Source: Spizellomyces sp. 'palustris'
Lineage: Eukaryota > Chytridiomycota > Chytridiomycetes > Spizellomycetales > Spizellomycetaceae
NCBI GenBank assembly: GCA_006535965.1
Contig: QEAR01000045.1
Span: 101,213-165,212, forward strand
Length of the DNA stretch: 64,000 nucleotides
Direction: 5' to 3'
Below the pieces are notes generated by a model that saw nothing but the letters and a program-made list of their open reading frames with translations, made no database searches and had not been told where the DNA came from. The position numbers were made by a program, and so were the translations under genes. This document shows, piece after piece, positions 37,895 to 49,459 of the stretch (its first letter is position 1; every line of letters starts with the position of its first letter).

Positions 37895-38575
37895 TTACTT
37901 TTTCTTTCCCACCTCCATGACCCCATCTTCATCGCCATACAGTAATCTTTGGGGCACCTGGCGAAACTCCACGCCTCCCTTCCCGTCAAAGTCCACTACC
38001 CACGTCACATCAAACCTCTTTTTATTCCATTTTGGTACCTTGTCATCGGGTACACCCAGTGCCTTGACGAGATCGGGGAGCTGTTGATGGGCCCAGGAAA
38101 TAAGTACTGTTCGATCCTTGTACAATCCAGAGCGAAGGAGTTGTACGAGGGAGGGGAGGCTAGATTTTGTGTAGAGGTGGAAGGGAACTTTAAGAGGCTC
38201 CAATGCTTTGGCCAGTCTAAAAGCAAAATGTCACACGACTCGTTCACTCTTGTTATAAAAGTACGAAAGCACTACTCACGGCTCCACCGTCTCCTTTGGC
38301 CTCAAACTCAATCCCCACCCGCCAACCTCATCCACATTCTGCGCAACCACCGCCCCCCACGGCCTCCGTTCCAGCAATTGGAGGATCTCTTCTCTATGCA
38401 AGAAATACGCAGCCAGAGCTTGAGCACGTTCGTATCCTTTTGGTGATAGAACGTGTGTATCGACATATTCGGACTTTTGGAGGGCAGTGGGTGCCATACC
38501 GGACGACCACGGGAGTTTTTCGGCGTGGCGGATGAGAAGGATGGTTGTTGGGTGAGGGATCGGCGAGGCGGACAT
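37895..38575 (-). CDS. Histidine phosphatase superfamily protein
   Basis: Phosphoglycerate mutase-like histidine phosphatase; substrate unknown. Two exons, complement(38280..38575, 37895..38216), in phase, total 205 aa. The start at 38575 (MSASPIPHP) places the catalytic motif LLIRHAEKLP near residues 13-22, as expected. The second half has TVLISWAHQQLPDLVKALGV, where the family's second catalytic His (W-x-H) is seen. It ends MEVGKKK. The gene lies downstream of the mitochondrial RNA polymerase on the same strand but 692 bp away. Confidence 0.85.
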
Positions 38576-39267
38576 TTTGGGGAAAGATGGGATAGATCGG
38601 AGGTGAAAAGGGTGGTAAGGAGAAACGCTGAGGCGCCGATTGACGTGAAGTGAGGCTTGGGCCTCCAATGGTTAGCACGTGGCATTTCGGAGGGTTGTAG
38701 TTCTCGCAGATATCTTGGAATGTTATCCACCTTTTGGCCCTTTGGGACAGCGATGCCATCACAACCATCATTAAACTGTCGTCAATTATATACTTGTACT
38801 TGAATTTAAGTAAAAGCATATAAACAGTTAGGCCTTATCAGATTGAAGGCATATACCGAAAAGAATACTAGCATCTCCAATCCCAATGAGAACAGACATC
38901 TCACGATATCCCATACTCTAAAACACTAGCAGTATGCCACGAATCTTTCGGGCGGGTGAAGTATACGTAGCATACGCAAGCGGTGTGGGGTATCAGTAAT
39001 GACTTTCATAAAAGGCGTAAACCAAGATGCGCTGGAGGGGGACGTTGTTCGATCTAGCAACCGTGCCAAGGAACTACCAGGATTATGAGTGTATAAGTTG
39101 GGAAGCAGTGGAGAGGATTGCGGACACAGAATGGTTGAACGGATGCTCAAAGGGATATAAAGTATTCTAACATATCTAAATCCAAGATAGGGACGAAATC
39201 CCATCCAAAATATAAATATAATAAAAAGAAAAACGACAAATAAAAACCTATACAAAGAATCACCTAG
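38576..39267. other. Intergenic region between RPO41 3' end and histidine phosphatase
   Basis: 692 bp holding the RPO41 3' flank and the phosphatase promoter. A minus frame at 38926-39255 starts with a hydrophobic run but has no homology I recognise. AT-rich poly(A/T) tracts lie at 39205-39245. Confidence 0.45.
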
Positions 39268-42200
39268 CTAATGGAAGAAATAACGACTGTCTTTCACTTG
39301 CTTGATCTCAAAGTTTCCTCTTGCAGGTAAAGGCAAAATCTCCAAGTCTACCCAAGTGGTCACCTTCTTTACTTTGGTCTTTGGTCCAATCCCCGCTTTG
39401 CGGCCCTTGGATTCCAAATACAGTTTCCACGCCCACAGCTGGTCCCCTTCCAGGATGACCTCAACGGGAATCTTATGTCCTGCGTAGCGATCAACAAATT
39501 CGTTACGCAAGCCAGTCATAATATCTCCAGAATGAAGTGTCACGAATTCGTTCCGGATGATTTCGTTCATTCGGTTCACGTCGGATGCATGCGTCCAATA
39601 TGAGTCGTGTACCGACGCAAAGGACAGGCCGGCGCGTTGGCATTGGATGGCGGAGAGCATCATATGGGCGGCGTCAAGAGAGTGGATAAAGTTGGGGGGA
39701 AAGGCTGTGGATTGTTTTTGGGCGTTGACGGGGGCGAGAGTGGTGAAATCGTAGATGGTGATGGTTTGAAGGAGAGTTTGCACGGAGCGGGGTTGGAAAT
39801 TGCGGTAGGGCTGGACGATGGGGAGGCCGAGTGGGGTGGTCCATATCACGGAGGTGACGCGTGGTGGTTTTTTGCTGGGGGCGGCGGGGGCGGCGGGGGC
39901 GGGGGAGGCGGATGTGGGGGATGGCGTAGAGGTGGAAGACAGGTCTTTTGCAACAGTGTCGTCAAGATCTTCTGTCCAATCGTCATCTTCGTCAACCTCT
40001 CCTCGCTTACTTTGCTCCTGCTTAAGAGCGGCAGACATATCTTCATCAAACTGACTATCCTCCAAATCCTGCAGGGCAGCACCCAACAGTCCCTCCTCAT
40101 TCCCGATCTCAACCCTCCGTCGCTCTTCCCGTGCCAGCGTAAACGCACTCGGCAACACACCAAGACGCGCCAATTCTTCTGCATCCTCCAACTGCGCTTC
40201 TGGTATATCACTCTCATGCGTGCTGCGGGCAATCATGCCGGCAGTGACGTTCAGCCAATTTTGGATAGCGCGAGCGCCTTCAAAAATTTGGCCCATGGAG
40301 GAAAATATTTGGCGGGTAATATACAAACTGCAGCGATCGATATCGTCGTCGGTGAGAAGACGTTCGGTGGTGGTCGAATCGGCCGGTGCGTTGGTTTTGG
40401 CCGCTTCGATAGCGGCTGCGCGGCTTTCCTTTAAACGATTCCGTACTTGTGCTCTTGCACCGACAAACGTCACACCATAGGTATTGGTCATGACAGTCTG
40501 TTTGACCAACTTTCGGTTGATCCGATTCTGCATCAGGATCGCTTCGGGAACGCCACTGGCCACATCCTGATCCACCAGCAGCTGTAATCGCTCCGCAACA
40601 CCAGTATACACATCAGCCGGTTTGTGCCCAGGCAAGAGATTGACCTGCTGAGCTCCGATCTCGTCCCCACCTAATGCAGCATAGTGCTGCAATCCGTTAC
40701 AGGTCCCATCCTGATGTACGGGTAGTCGGGAAATGTACTGAAGGGGTTTACCAGACCGAAGGGCATTGACAAGTTCAAAACAGGCTGCCAACAATTGCCA
40801 TGGATTCTCGGCCTTCAACCACCACCGCTTCCCATCCAACGGACGATCCACCGAGTCTTCGATTTCCACCATATGATCATCGGTCCATCGCTCTCGGTCG
40901 CCAAAAGACGCTTTATCGAACCCCGCCAAAGCAGCAACATGAATCTTGAGCCATCTCATCCCAGCTTCACCAAGTGGTTTTCCCTGGTCAAAGAGAAGAA
41001 GACCACGGCAGAGGTCATTTCCAATATGATTCAGATGGGCGGGCATCGGGTAGGCACGGCCACGGAAGTCGAGATTGTGCGGAAAGTAAATCGTTTCCCC
41101 AATGAACTGCGAGGAAAGAGTTAAGGTTTGGTCCATGAAGAACACAAATTTAGGTCCTACTACTACATACCGCTTTAGCAATCTCAAGCTTATAATTCGT
41201 ATCCGCCCTTTGTGAGAAATTCTCTCTCAACGTGGTGTCCCTCTTGCCGGCCAAGAACCAATACTTTCTCTTGGCCAATGGATCTGTCTCCAAATTTGCC
41301 GGTTTCTCTACTTCGGGCAAGTCCAATTTGGCAGGCAATGACGGCGCATGCTCATTACTGTTCCACATTTGTGCTGCGACATTGTAAATATCCTCGTTAA
41401 TCCGCCACGGGATTGATCCCAGCACGTCCAGAGCTCGAGTGACAGTTCCGAGGATCTGCGCCCGGTCCGCTTCCCCCAAATACCGCTTGGCCTCGCCAGA
41501 TTTTGTTCGAACCATACTTGAGCGGTGCTGAAGGTATCCTCCCGTTTGCCATGTGATCCATGGGCGTGGGGCGACGAGCATAGGGAGCAGCCACGGGTCC
41601 ACAGAAACTCGAGTGTTGTTGAGAGCTTCATACAAGGCAGGATGGTACTGGATCATACCCAATTTGTGTCCGTGCCCAATGCGTTTGAGAACATGGCTAA
41701 ACGCAGGAACTTGCTCCACCATCTCTTTACCGGGTGCGTTGGGGTCAGGTCTGGTGACGCGGACTTTGGCAACTTGAAGCATGAGTTTAACCAGTACAGA
41801 TCCGATCTTGACGCGGATGGCATCGGGCCATTTGGGTTTCCACTCCTCTTCATTGTACAGATGTTTGGAGGCAAGCTGCTGTATCACTCGGCGGACCGTC
41901 AAGTGGAAAAGTTTGCCTTCAGTGTGCATGTGATGAATCACTTTTTTGAGTTTCAATTTTTGCTTGGTGCTGTGCTTTTTGACCTGTTGGGCATTGTATT
42001 CTGCTTCGATACTTCGGGCTATACCGATTGTCAAGCTCGCAACACTCGTTTCTCCAGCGACGACACCGTTGCCCAAGTTTGCCCTCTTTGAAGGTGGTCG
42101 GATAAACTCGGTGATGACAATCCGGGAGAGTTGCTCCGGTTTGATCAGCTTGAGAAAGGGGCCATATTCGTGATCCTCGGCGTCTTCCGTCACCATATCA

Positions 42201-43498
42201 ATCATTTGGATTTCTCGCTCAATGAGAGGCACGAGTGCCTGGTTCCAAGAAGACGCAAGATCGCTGGGAATCTGAGAGAGGCGGCGTACCTGCTCGGGCA
42301 GTCGTTTCTGAGCCTCTTCGAAACCCTCGAGAGCTGCGGCGAAGGTCCGCTCTTCCAGCCATTGTTGTTGATCGTACTTGTTGGTGCGTTCTCTTGCTTC
42401 CATATCCTTTAGGGCTTTGGTCAGGACATTGATGCCAAGTGAGTTTGTAGAGTTGATAGGAAGCGGCACACGCTCCTGTAGTTTTGGGGCAGATTGTCCT
42501 GTTGCCATTTCCGTAAGGAGTAACGATGGAAAAGAAGACGAGGAGGGCGAGGTACCCGTTGATTCGGACTTGCCTTCCCCTGCCTCTTCCAAGGCAGACA
42601 AAAACAAACGATCAGCAGTCACGACACCGTCGACCTTTCTCCCCATCTCCCGCAAGATCGCTTCCAAAGGCGCCCTATCTTCCTTTTCCACAAAGCGGTC
42701 ATTGTCCAACAAATCTGCGACCGTGACACCAGCCTTATCCATGTCCCCAATCAATCGTTTGATCTCATCCACCTTTCCCAACTGCAAATAATATTGAATC
42801 AAAATGGCAAACGTGCTGCCGTTTCGCTGGATATCGAGATCCGTGAACCGCTCGTACCAATCCAATGCCCGATCAATGTTGGCTCCGGCCTCCGAATTCA
42901 AGTGAGTGTCGATAAAAGCATTCAGAATACGAGCATCAACAAGCTCCTTCATGTCGTGAAAATTTGTTCTCCATGCTCGGTTGAATGTGATTTCAGCCCG
43001 ATCGAGGTCGCCAGAGTGGATAGAGGCATAGATCAGCACGATCTTCTCTTCAAGTGCGTGGCGGGCAAGAGCGCGTTCTTCAGTGTAAGCTTGTGTCGTT
43101 TTTTCGACAACTTTTTCTTGTGGCAGATAGAGGGCGTGTGTTTTGGGAAAGAGTTCTGGGAGGTTTATATCGGGCACTTGCGACTGTGCTGGTTGTGATG
43201 ATTCTATCTGTTCTCGATGGGTTTTGCGAGGTGATGGCCGTAATGAGGTAGCGGAATTTTCCCACTGCAGTTTTGTTCTTTGTGGCTCCGCTGTTCTCTT
43301 GAAGGTGTGTTTTGGGGAATCGTATCGTACAAGGGGAGGGTCGGAGCGAGAGGGAAGTTCCATTTGGAGTTGAGCAAGAGACTTTTCCCGGGAGTTGAAC
43401 CAACGCCGTCCACAGGAACATGTTGTTGTTCTTGTCGTCGTCGTCGTTGCTGCTGCTGACCGAGTTCCGCGCGCATTATTCTTGAGCAGTCGCAGCAT
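39268..43498 (-). CDS. RPO41: Mitochondrial DNA-directed RNA polymerase
   Basis: Single-subunit, phage T7-like mitochondrial RNA polymerase. Two exons, complement(41171..43498, 39268..41106), joined by a 64-nt phase-0 intron, give 1388 aa. The N-terminus MLRLLKNNARGTRSAA is a likely presequence, followed by a helical PPR-like region. The polymerase core shows FPHNLDFRGRAYP, DGTCNGLQHYAALGGD (motif A, near 40690-40735), RKLVKQTVMTNTYGVT (O-helix), TPLGLPIVQPYR and HSLDAAHMM (motif C). All catalytic residues are present. Unusually, about 120 residues of charged, Ala/Pro/Ser-rich sequence (about 39855-40225) separate IQNWLNVTAGMIA from SVIWTTPLG, where yeast and human enzymes have a short link. 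Confidence 0.96.
39877..39905 (+). repeat. G-quadruplex motif inside RPO41
   Basis: The plus strand carries four runs of five G (39877-39881, 39886-39890, 39895-39899, 39901-39905) with loops of 4, 4 and 1 nt. It is the template strand of RPO41 and encodes the Ala/Pro part of its insert. Confidence 0.8.
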
Positions 43499-44018
43499 GA
43501 CTCACGACAAAGTGGAGGACTGGGTGGGTCTGGCTGAGGGATGAGGGGGGTATCTATATCGAGTGCCGTGGTTCCTATTCTATGTCTTGTAATGCTGAAT
43601 GATGTGTTGTTACAGTGATGATGAATGTTTCAAATGACAAGAATTGCTGGCGGAGAATAATTATTTTTTTTTGCTTTCCGAAGCGTTCATCGCGCGAAAG
43701 TGATATGTCAAAATCTGGAATCGAATGCATTCTAATGTCATTTTATTCATTATGTGTCATCATGGCAACAGGGCTTTCAAGGGCAGTTGGAGATGGCAAG
43801 AGGCGAATGCATGGACACACCATGGCCCCAACATTTGCATCCGTGCGAATGATAATGTACAAACGGAGGACAAATGCACATAAAACGTACTCCGAGGACT
43901 GCAAGAGTGGGTTATGGCAGCCAAAAATCCCTTCCCTTCCAGGATAGACTGTTGAATGGACCAGCAATTGCATGCACATACAAACTCCATGTATTGAACC
44001 ACATATTTGGCAATGACC
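43499..44018. other. Intergenic region upstream of RPO41
   Basis: 520 bp holding the RPO41 promoter side and the 3' flank of the EF-hand gene. I see no supported gene. A poly(T) run lies near 43660-43672. Confidence 0.45.
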
Positions 44019-44438
44019 TCACGACGTGCTAACCAATGCCTTCACCAAATCCTCAACGGAATTCCCACTCACATCCTTTAAAAACTCGTTCACTTCCTCA
44101 TCAGTTAGAGGCTCACCCACACTCATCAAAATCCTCTTGAGCTCATTTCGATCCAACCCTCCGTCCTTGTTAAACGTTAACAGAGCATCTCGTACATCGG
44201 TTTCAAGGCGCTGCGGAACGCTCTGTCGGGACACGAGGGCCAGGAATTCGGGAAAGTCAATCGTCTTTTTGTCCTTTGTCAGGCGTGTGAGCTCCGCTTG
44301 CGTAGGGAGTTTGCCGAGCGACCGCAAGAGTTTGCCGAGGAGATAGGTGGGAATGAGGCCGTCGCTGTCTTCGTCAAGGAGCGAAAAGGCTTCCTTGAAT
44401 TCTGCAATCTGCTCATCGCTCAGTTGGGGGTCGGCCAT
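44019..44438 (-). CDS. Calmodulin-like EF-hand protein, probable myosin light chain
   Basis: Single-exon protein of 139 aa from ATG at 44438 ([18 protein letters not shown]). An upstream extension lacks family similarity and is probably 5' UTR. The layout is four EF-hands as in calmodulin and Cdc4-type essential light chains. All the loops are degraded: the first ([12 protein letters not shown]) lacks Glu at position 12, the second has lost most ligands ([12 protein letters not shown]), and the third is shortened ([11 protein letters not shown]). It therefore probably binds a target such as a myosin IQ motif without calcium. It ends [12 protein letters not shown]. It lies 265 bp upstream of the kinase-WW stop on the same strand. 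Confidence 0.8.
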   Translation of the reverse strand: MADPQLSDEQIAEFKEAFSLLDEDSDGLIPTYLLGKLLRSLGKLPTQAELTRLTKDKKTIDFPEFLALVSRQSVPQRLETDVRDALLTFNKDGGLDRNELKRILMSVGEPLTDEEVNEFLKDVSGNSVEDLVKALVSTS

Positions 44439-44703
44439 GGCAGTAGAATAGAAAAGTAGTGGACGGGAAGAACGTACACGACCACCAACCAAAAGGATCG
44501 GCCGCTGAATGGATGGCTTAGCTACGAGGTCTCTGTGCGGCTGCACACATTATGCTCGTTTATGGTTATATGACAAACGGATTGGATAATCAGCGATCGG
44601 ACACGTGACATATTGGAAGCCTTGTGGCATTGATCACGCATACTAGGGTAGGCTCGCAAATCCTTTATGTATTCAGAAATATGTGCATATATAATCGAAA
44701 AGA

Positions 44704-46797
44704 TTAGGAAGGTGAATCAAAGATAGCCGCCAATGCTCTAACACTCCCACCCTCCTTCTTGTCCTTGTGAAGACCGCTCCGCCACATATCTGCACGACTT
44801 GACCCATTCGTGTTCCCGTGCGTGTTTGCGTCGCTCACGGGTCGGCTGCGTCGCGATGGAGATTCCGGGGTAGGTTCGGCAGCAGGTGCAGTGTGTTGGC
44901 GATCAAAAGATGAGGTGCGCCGGTGAATGACTGGGACAGAGAGTTTGGCCGTGCTTGCTGTTTGGCCTAGAAAGGACACAGAGGATGTCGGTGGGACAGG
45001 TCGTGGTGGGATGGGGGGACTCTCGGTACGAATGGCATCAGGACTGGCAGTCGCTTGTGGACTCGCGGCTACTTGCCGGGCAGCTTCCTTCCAACCCAAG
45101 TGTCCAGATACATGCTCATTGCCCTCATTGACAGGCTCCTTGACAGCTTGCTGCTTTGTTACAATCTCTGTAACAACATTCCCAAACTGGACTCTCTTCT
45201 TTTCTTTCTTTCCGGGATCTCGAACGTCCTTTTCCGCTCGGACCTTATCTCGTCTCTCCTTTCGTCTCTGCTTTTCCAACTTGGAAGGATGCTCCCATAT
45301 GGTGTCCTTGGTCTTGATATTATAATAATACACTTCGCCGTCCTCTGTCTTTAGTGGATACCAGTCTGGGTAATCGGGTACTGGCGTGTCATCTACTCCT
45401 GGCTTCCAATCCCCCGACTCATCATCCTCTATCTCGACAGACTTCGTGGTGCTCACCATGGGAGAATCATTCTTCTCGCCATCCACGACGCTGTGTCCCT
45501 CTTTCCGCATCAACTGATCCGCCACATCCGCTAACCCCATCTTATCCGACGGCCGTCCCGGTAAACGCGGCGGTGGTCCGGAAACAGGCGGATCCCATGT
45601 GGTCTTCTGGGTATCCTTATTATAATAGTACACTGTCCCATCCTCCTGTGTTACAATCATCCACCCCGGGCATTCGGCAAGTGGCTCCATATCCAGGTCG
45701 GGTGCATCCATCGTGCTCTCCGGACCGCCGTGTCCAAACCATGGATGCTCGAGGGCTTTTTGGATACTGGGTCTTCGCGAGGGCTCCATTTGAAGGAGAC
45801 TACGGACAAAGTCTTTAGCGAGGTCAGAGACATGAATGTCATGAGGAAACTCAAGTCCTTTGCGTATAGCGTCGAGCTGCTGTTTGGGACCAATCTTTTT
45901 GGTCGCAAAGAACCCGCTTGATGGGACAGGTTTAAATGGGAGGACACCGAAGAGAAGTTGGTAAGCTACTACCCCGCAAGACCATAAATCGACTGATTTG
46001 CCATAAAACGTCCGTGAGAGCATCTCTGGTGCCTTTGAATCCATTAGTCTTTATGATCCAGGATAGAGCTTTTGAATACTCAATAACACACCTCATACCC
46101 CATAGTACCAGCAATTTGATTCAAATTGTCGTATCCGACGTTCCCAACCGTAGCCCCAAAATCTGCCAGCTTCAATGACGAAAAGTTGTTCTTTTCCATT
46201 AACATCAGGTTGGCAGGCTTGATATCCCTTCAAGTATGTGACCATTCAGGATGAGCCGGGATGAAATCAAGAGCACAATAGCGTTCGACAGTTACATACC
46301 GATGCACGAGTTGCGCTGAGTGAACACAGTACACAGCTTCCAGCATGCCAAATATCGCCTCTCGTGCATCGAGTTCGCTCAAGACCTTTCGGTCGTACAG
46401 TGCATCTTGCAATGTGCATGCAGCTCTAGAAAGACCTAATCAGTACAACTCAGAATATCCACAACACAGGAAAGACCACTACCTTTCCATAACTAAAACC
46501 AATTGATCCTCGTCATTTGCATAAAAATCCACAAACCCAATGATTCTCTTTGGATGCGCCCTGCACAAGTCTTTTAAAATCTTGACTTCAGCCAACACCT
46601 TTTCGTCACGGACGGGACCCTCTGCGAATCGTTCCCGGTCAAATAATTTTAAGACGACTTGCTGGCCGGTCGCTTTGCAAGTTCCGTACCAGACATGTTC
46701 GTCCCTAATTGAGTGATTTAGCACAAGATCCGTGTGAGGCAATATTTGAACCAACTCACAGCCCAATCCTTCGTTGGGGCCAGTAGGGATCGGGCAT
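44704..46797 (-). CDS. CAMK-type protein kinase with two C-terminal WW domains
   Basis: Probable active Ser/Thr kinase with a substrate-recruiting tail. The start at 46797 (MPDPYWPQRRIGL) is spliced to an N-lobe exon with QQVVLKLFDRE (Lys of beta-3) and RDEKVLAEVKIL (Glu of helix C). Later exons give HRDIKPANLM (HRD split by an intron), KLADFGAT (DFG) and GTMGYEAPEML (APE joined across an intron), then SVDLWSCGVVAYQLLFG. The last exon (about 46043-44704) adds two WW domains, PGWMIVTQEDGTVYYYN then TTWDPP (about 45590-45675), and PDWYPLKTEDGEVYYYN then TIWEHP (about 45290-45370). A Lys/Arg-rich and Pro/Ser-rich disordered tail ends IFDSPS. I see no calmodulin-binding helix. The kinase-plus-WW combination is unusual; I know no characterised counterpart. 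Confidence 0.88.
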
Positions 46798-49272
46798 TTT
46801 CCGTTTCAAGGAAAGAGGGTTTGGATGATAGTTTCAATTGTGAATTCTCTTCTCGCCTTGACGGCAAATGTGGAGAATAGCGCAATAGTTGGAAGTGTGC
46901 GATAGAAACAAAGCCAATGTCGTAATGCTGAAATGCTTTTATCTACACTTGTTTACAGTTTCTTCAATGTGAAATGCTTTGGTGGCAAGCCTCAAACAAC
47001 CAACCAGGCGATGACAGCAACGCGCGGTCGCTAAGCCCCCCGTTTGGTAATCGTTCAACGACTGTGTTCAATAGCCGCCTGTCGGGACGTGAAATATCGG
47101 CACTGCAAAGGATGGAGGATTGGACGACATGCTGTGGAGGAAAATGTATTGACCGGGAAAAGGCTGATTCAATGTTGTCCAGCACTTGTCTGAAGTCCTT
47201 TGCTAAAGTTTTCAAATCTGTAGGTCGATTTCTCGCAAACACAATCGCACGCAATCATACATCCAATGAAGATCTACATCATTTCCTTCCAATGGTTCTC
47301 TTTTAACGCTCCCAACTTGCTACTACCACTCAACTGTATCACAATATCTCAGAGTTGATTGATATTGCCCTTGGCATATTTGACTGTCGTAAATGCCACA
47401 CGACATTTTTTGCTCCCTCCAGGGAATCAGCGGCACGAGTAATAACAAACCGTCCATACATTGTAAGGGATGAAAAACCAGTTAAAATTGTGTTGACTTG
47501 TCCGCAATCCGTTTTGAAGGTGCTGAAAGGGCCACGTGTGGAGTATTGCAGACCAGCGCAATCGTTTGGATCTGCACGCGTAGGATACGGAGTCTCTCCC
47601 CTCGGCTAGTGCACTTGCCGCTATTGATCAACTAGAAGGAAGAGTAGGGCTCTGTTTGACTGAACTTAATCGCCGCAGATCAACAATGCACATCCTTGTG
47701 CTTTTCATTTGTCCCACAAATGGAAACTTATGGCTTGTGTGAATTGCATGACCTCAGAGTGTTCATAGTCGGAGTGCCGTATGTTAGTCAGAGCTGAGGG
47801 GGGACTAGAGAAGTTGCTCGAATTTGTCATATGATTGCAAAGATCGCTGACGGTATGTTTGTGATATTCCGTGTGAGTTTGCGCGAATGCAACTATCAGA
47901 TCTGTCAATTGGGTCAACATCCAATCAAAAGATTTATTGCTGGGTACCGAACCATGCCAGACCCCCCGGCTTTATAATAACTCACTCACAAGAACACGCT
48001 TGGATAAAACATGCAAGCCGTGTCATACATGTATACATAACATGAAGCTGGAGCCCTCCTGCTGCAAGCGGCGTTCAAATCTTCAAGTGCATAAAGTGGT
48101 ATTTGAAGAGTACTCAGATTTTGGATATCAGAGTGCGAATACAAATGTGATTCCCGCCATGAAAAGGTACCCTGCACCCAAAACTGTCGAAAGCTGTCAA
48201 AGTCTATCCGCGAAGCGAGGAAAGGCGTACGAGGGGCGTACGAGGGCCACTAATTTGGGAATGCCCAAGCGCGAGGTGACACCCGGCCCTCGCATGGCGC
48301 GGGAGCAAGTATTGTGTGGATGCGCATCGGAAAGGAAATATCGCTCGATTTTAAAGAAGCATTGGCCACCCCGGGTCTCACGCCGACGACACTAACTAAA
48401 GTGTTATGGTCTTGATGCTCTATGACAAAGAGTCCTGATAGAGGGTTCTGACGCTTATCGATATCGACCAGCATCCAATGCAGGATCTAAGATTACCTTG
48501 ACTAGAAACAGGACCAATCACAGAACGAGGATGCAACATCTGCCTCGTCATCTCAACCTGCAAGACATCTCCTTTTTACACCTCCAAAGGTGACAACGCG
48601 TTTACGTTACCTTGATACTTCACCGCATTTCTCCGAGCACTCCCCCTACGCTCACTTTGCCAAAGTTACTGTTTGCTACTATAGTCCATCATTTACACAT
48701 CTGAGAGCATGAATCACAGCAGAATGCGATTCACTGATCGAGAATTTTTCATTTAACGTAACGCAGAGTCCTTCTATCGTCATGTCCGGAGCTTTAGAAA
48801 AGTATTGATCTATGAGGATGGCTCTTTTTGTTTCCCCCCTTGGCTGCTTTGCCATCGACCGTCATTCTCAAAACTTTTCTGCAATCTGGTGGATCAAATA
48901 AAACCATACCGGTGCGCCGTTTGGTAGATATTGAAAGCCTTCAGCTAGTAGATAGAGTCGATCATTCTGCAGCACATTATCGATTCGACTGTACTTTGTA
49001 TTTTCGAGCAAATCGAGAGCAGCTGCCAGTATCCTCATTCTCTCGCAACCTTTTCAAGTGTACAACGGAAAGTAAACTACAGAAAGCTCCTAAAGCAAAT
49101 GTCAAAGTATGCCGTGGAAGTGCCCAATTTGTCCGAATGGTTTCGATCGACGCGTTACGTAACGTTGACATGAACAATTGGGGAATGACGTCCTTTTGAG
49201 TTGAGGGGCTTTTTAGGTTTTTTGCATCGTCTCCGCGGAAGGAAGAAAGCAGTTCCTGACTACTATAATGAG

Positions 49273-49325
49273 AGCTCCGGCCAATGCTAAAAGCATTTCG
49301 TCATCCATGCACCTGGACCGGAGCT
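49273..49325. promoter_or_regulatory. Inverted repeat AGCTCCGG ... CCGGAGCT upstream of catalase
   Basis: AGCTCCGG at 49273-49280 and its exact complement CCGGAGCT at 49318-49325 are separated by 37 bp, upstream of the catalase TATA box. The left arm abuts a CCAAT sequence (49280-49284). CGG/CCG pairs are typical contacts of zinc-cluster regulators, so an oxidative-stress operator is possible, but this is inference. Confidence 0.55.
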
Positions 49326-49337
49326 TACCCAGCGAGA

Positions 49338-49345
49338 TATAAAAG
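49338..49345 (+). promoter_or_regulatory. TATA box of the catalase gene
   Basis: TATAAAAG lies 122 bp upstream of the catalase ATG, just after the CCGGAGCT arm. Most other genes here lack such a clear TATA box, consistent with an inducible promoter. Confidence 0.6.
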
Positions 49346-49459
49346 GGTTGACCTGCATCTAGGACCCCTCGATCAGCTTTTATTCAGAGTTTGCCAATCA
49401 TTGTAAACAACAATTGTCTTTAATAGAGTTTATCACCACAATCACCACATAACCACACC

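Larger units (their letters stand above)
46798..49459. other. Gene-poor 2.7-kb region upstream of catalase
   Basis: This gap lies between the divergent kinase-WW and catalase starts. Frames at 46974-47306, 47937-48395 and 48828-49199 have no recognisable protein or supporting splice pattern. An 11-bp unit GGCGTACGAGG is tandemly duplicated at 48224-48245. The last 200 bp hold the catalase promoter elements listed separately. A non-coding RNA or a fast-evolving gene cannot be excluded. Confidence 0.4.

Noticed and set aside
38926-39255. Hydrophobic minus-strand frame after RPO41
   Set aside because: The hydrophobic run comes from poly(A/T) DNA in a 3' flank; the rest has no protein-like pattern.
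46974-47306. Open frames on both strands near 47 kb
   Set aside because: The minus frame opens with TTG and neither frame shows family similarity or good splice partners.
47937-48395. 152-codon plus frame, Arg/Lys/Cys-rich
   Set aside because: No recognisable domain and irregular composition; the minus strand is equally open nearby, as expected by chance.
48828-49199. 123-codon plus frame upstream of catalase
   Set aside because: It opens at a TTG and overlaps the start of the promoter region with no conserved motif.
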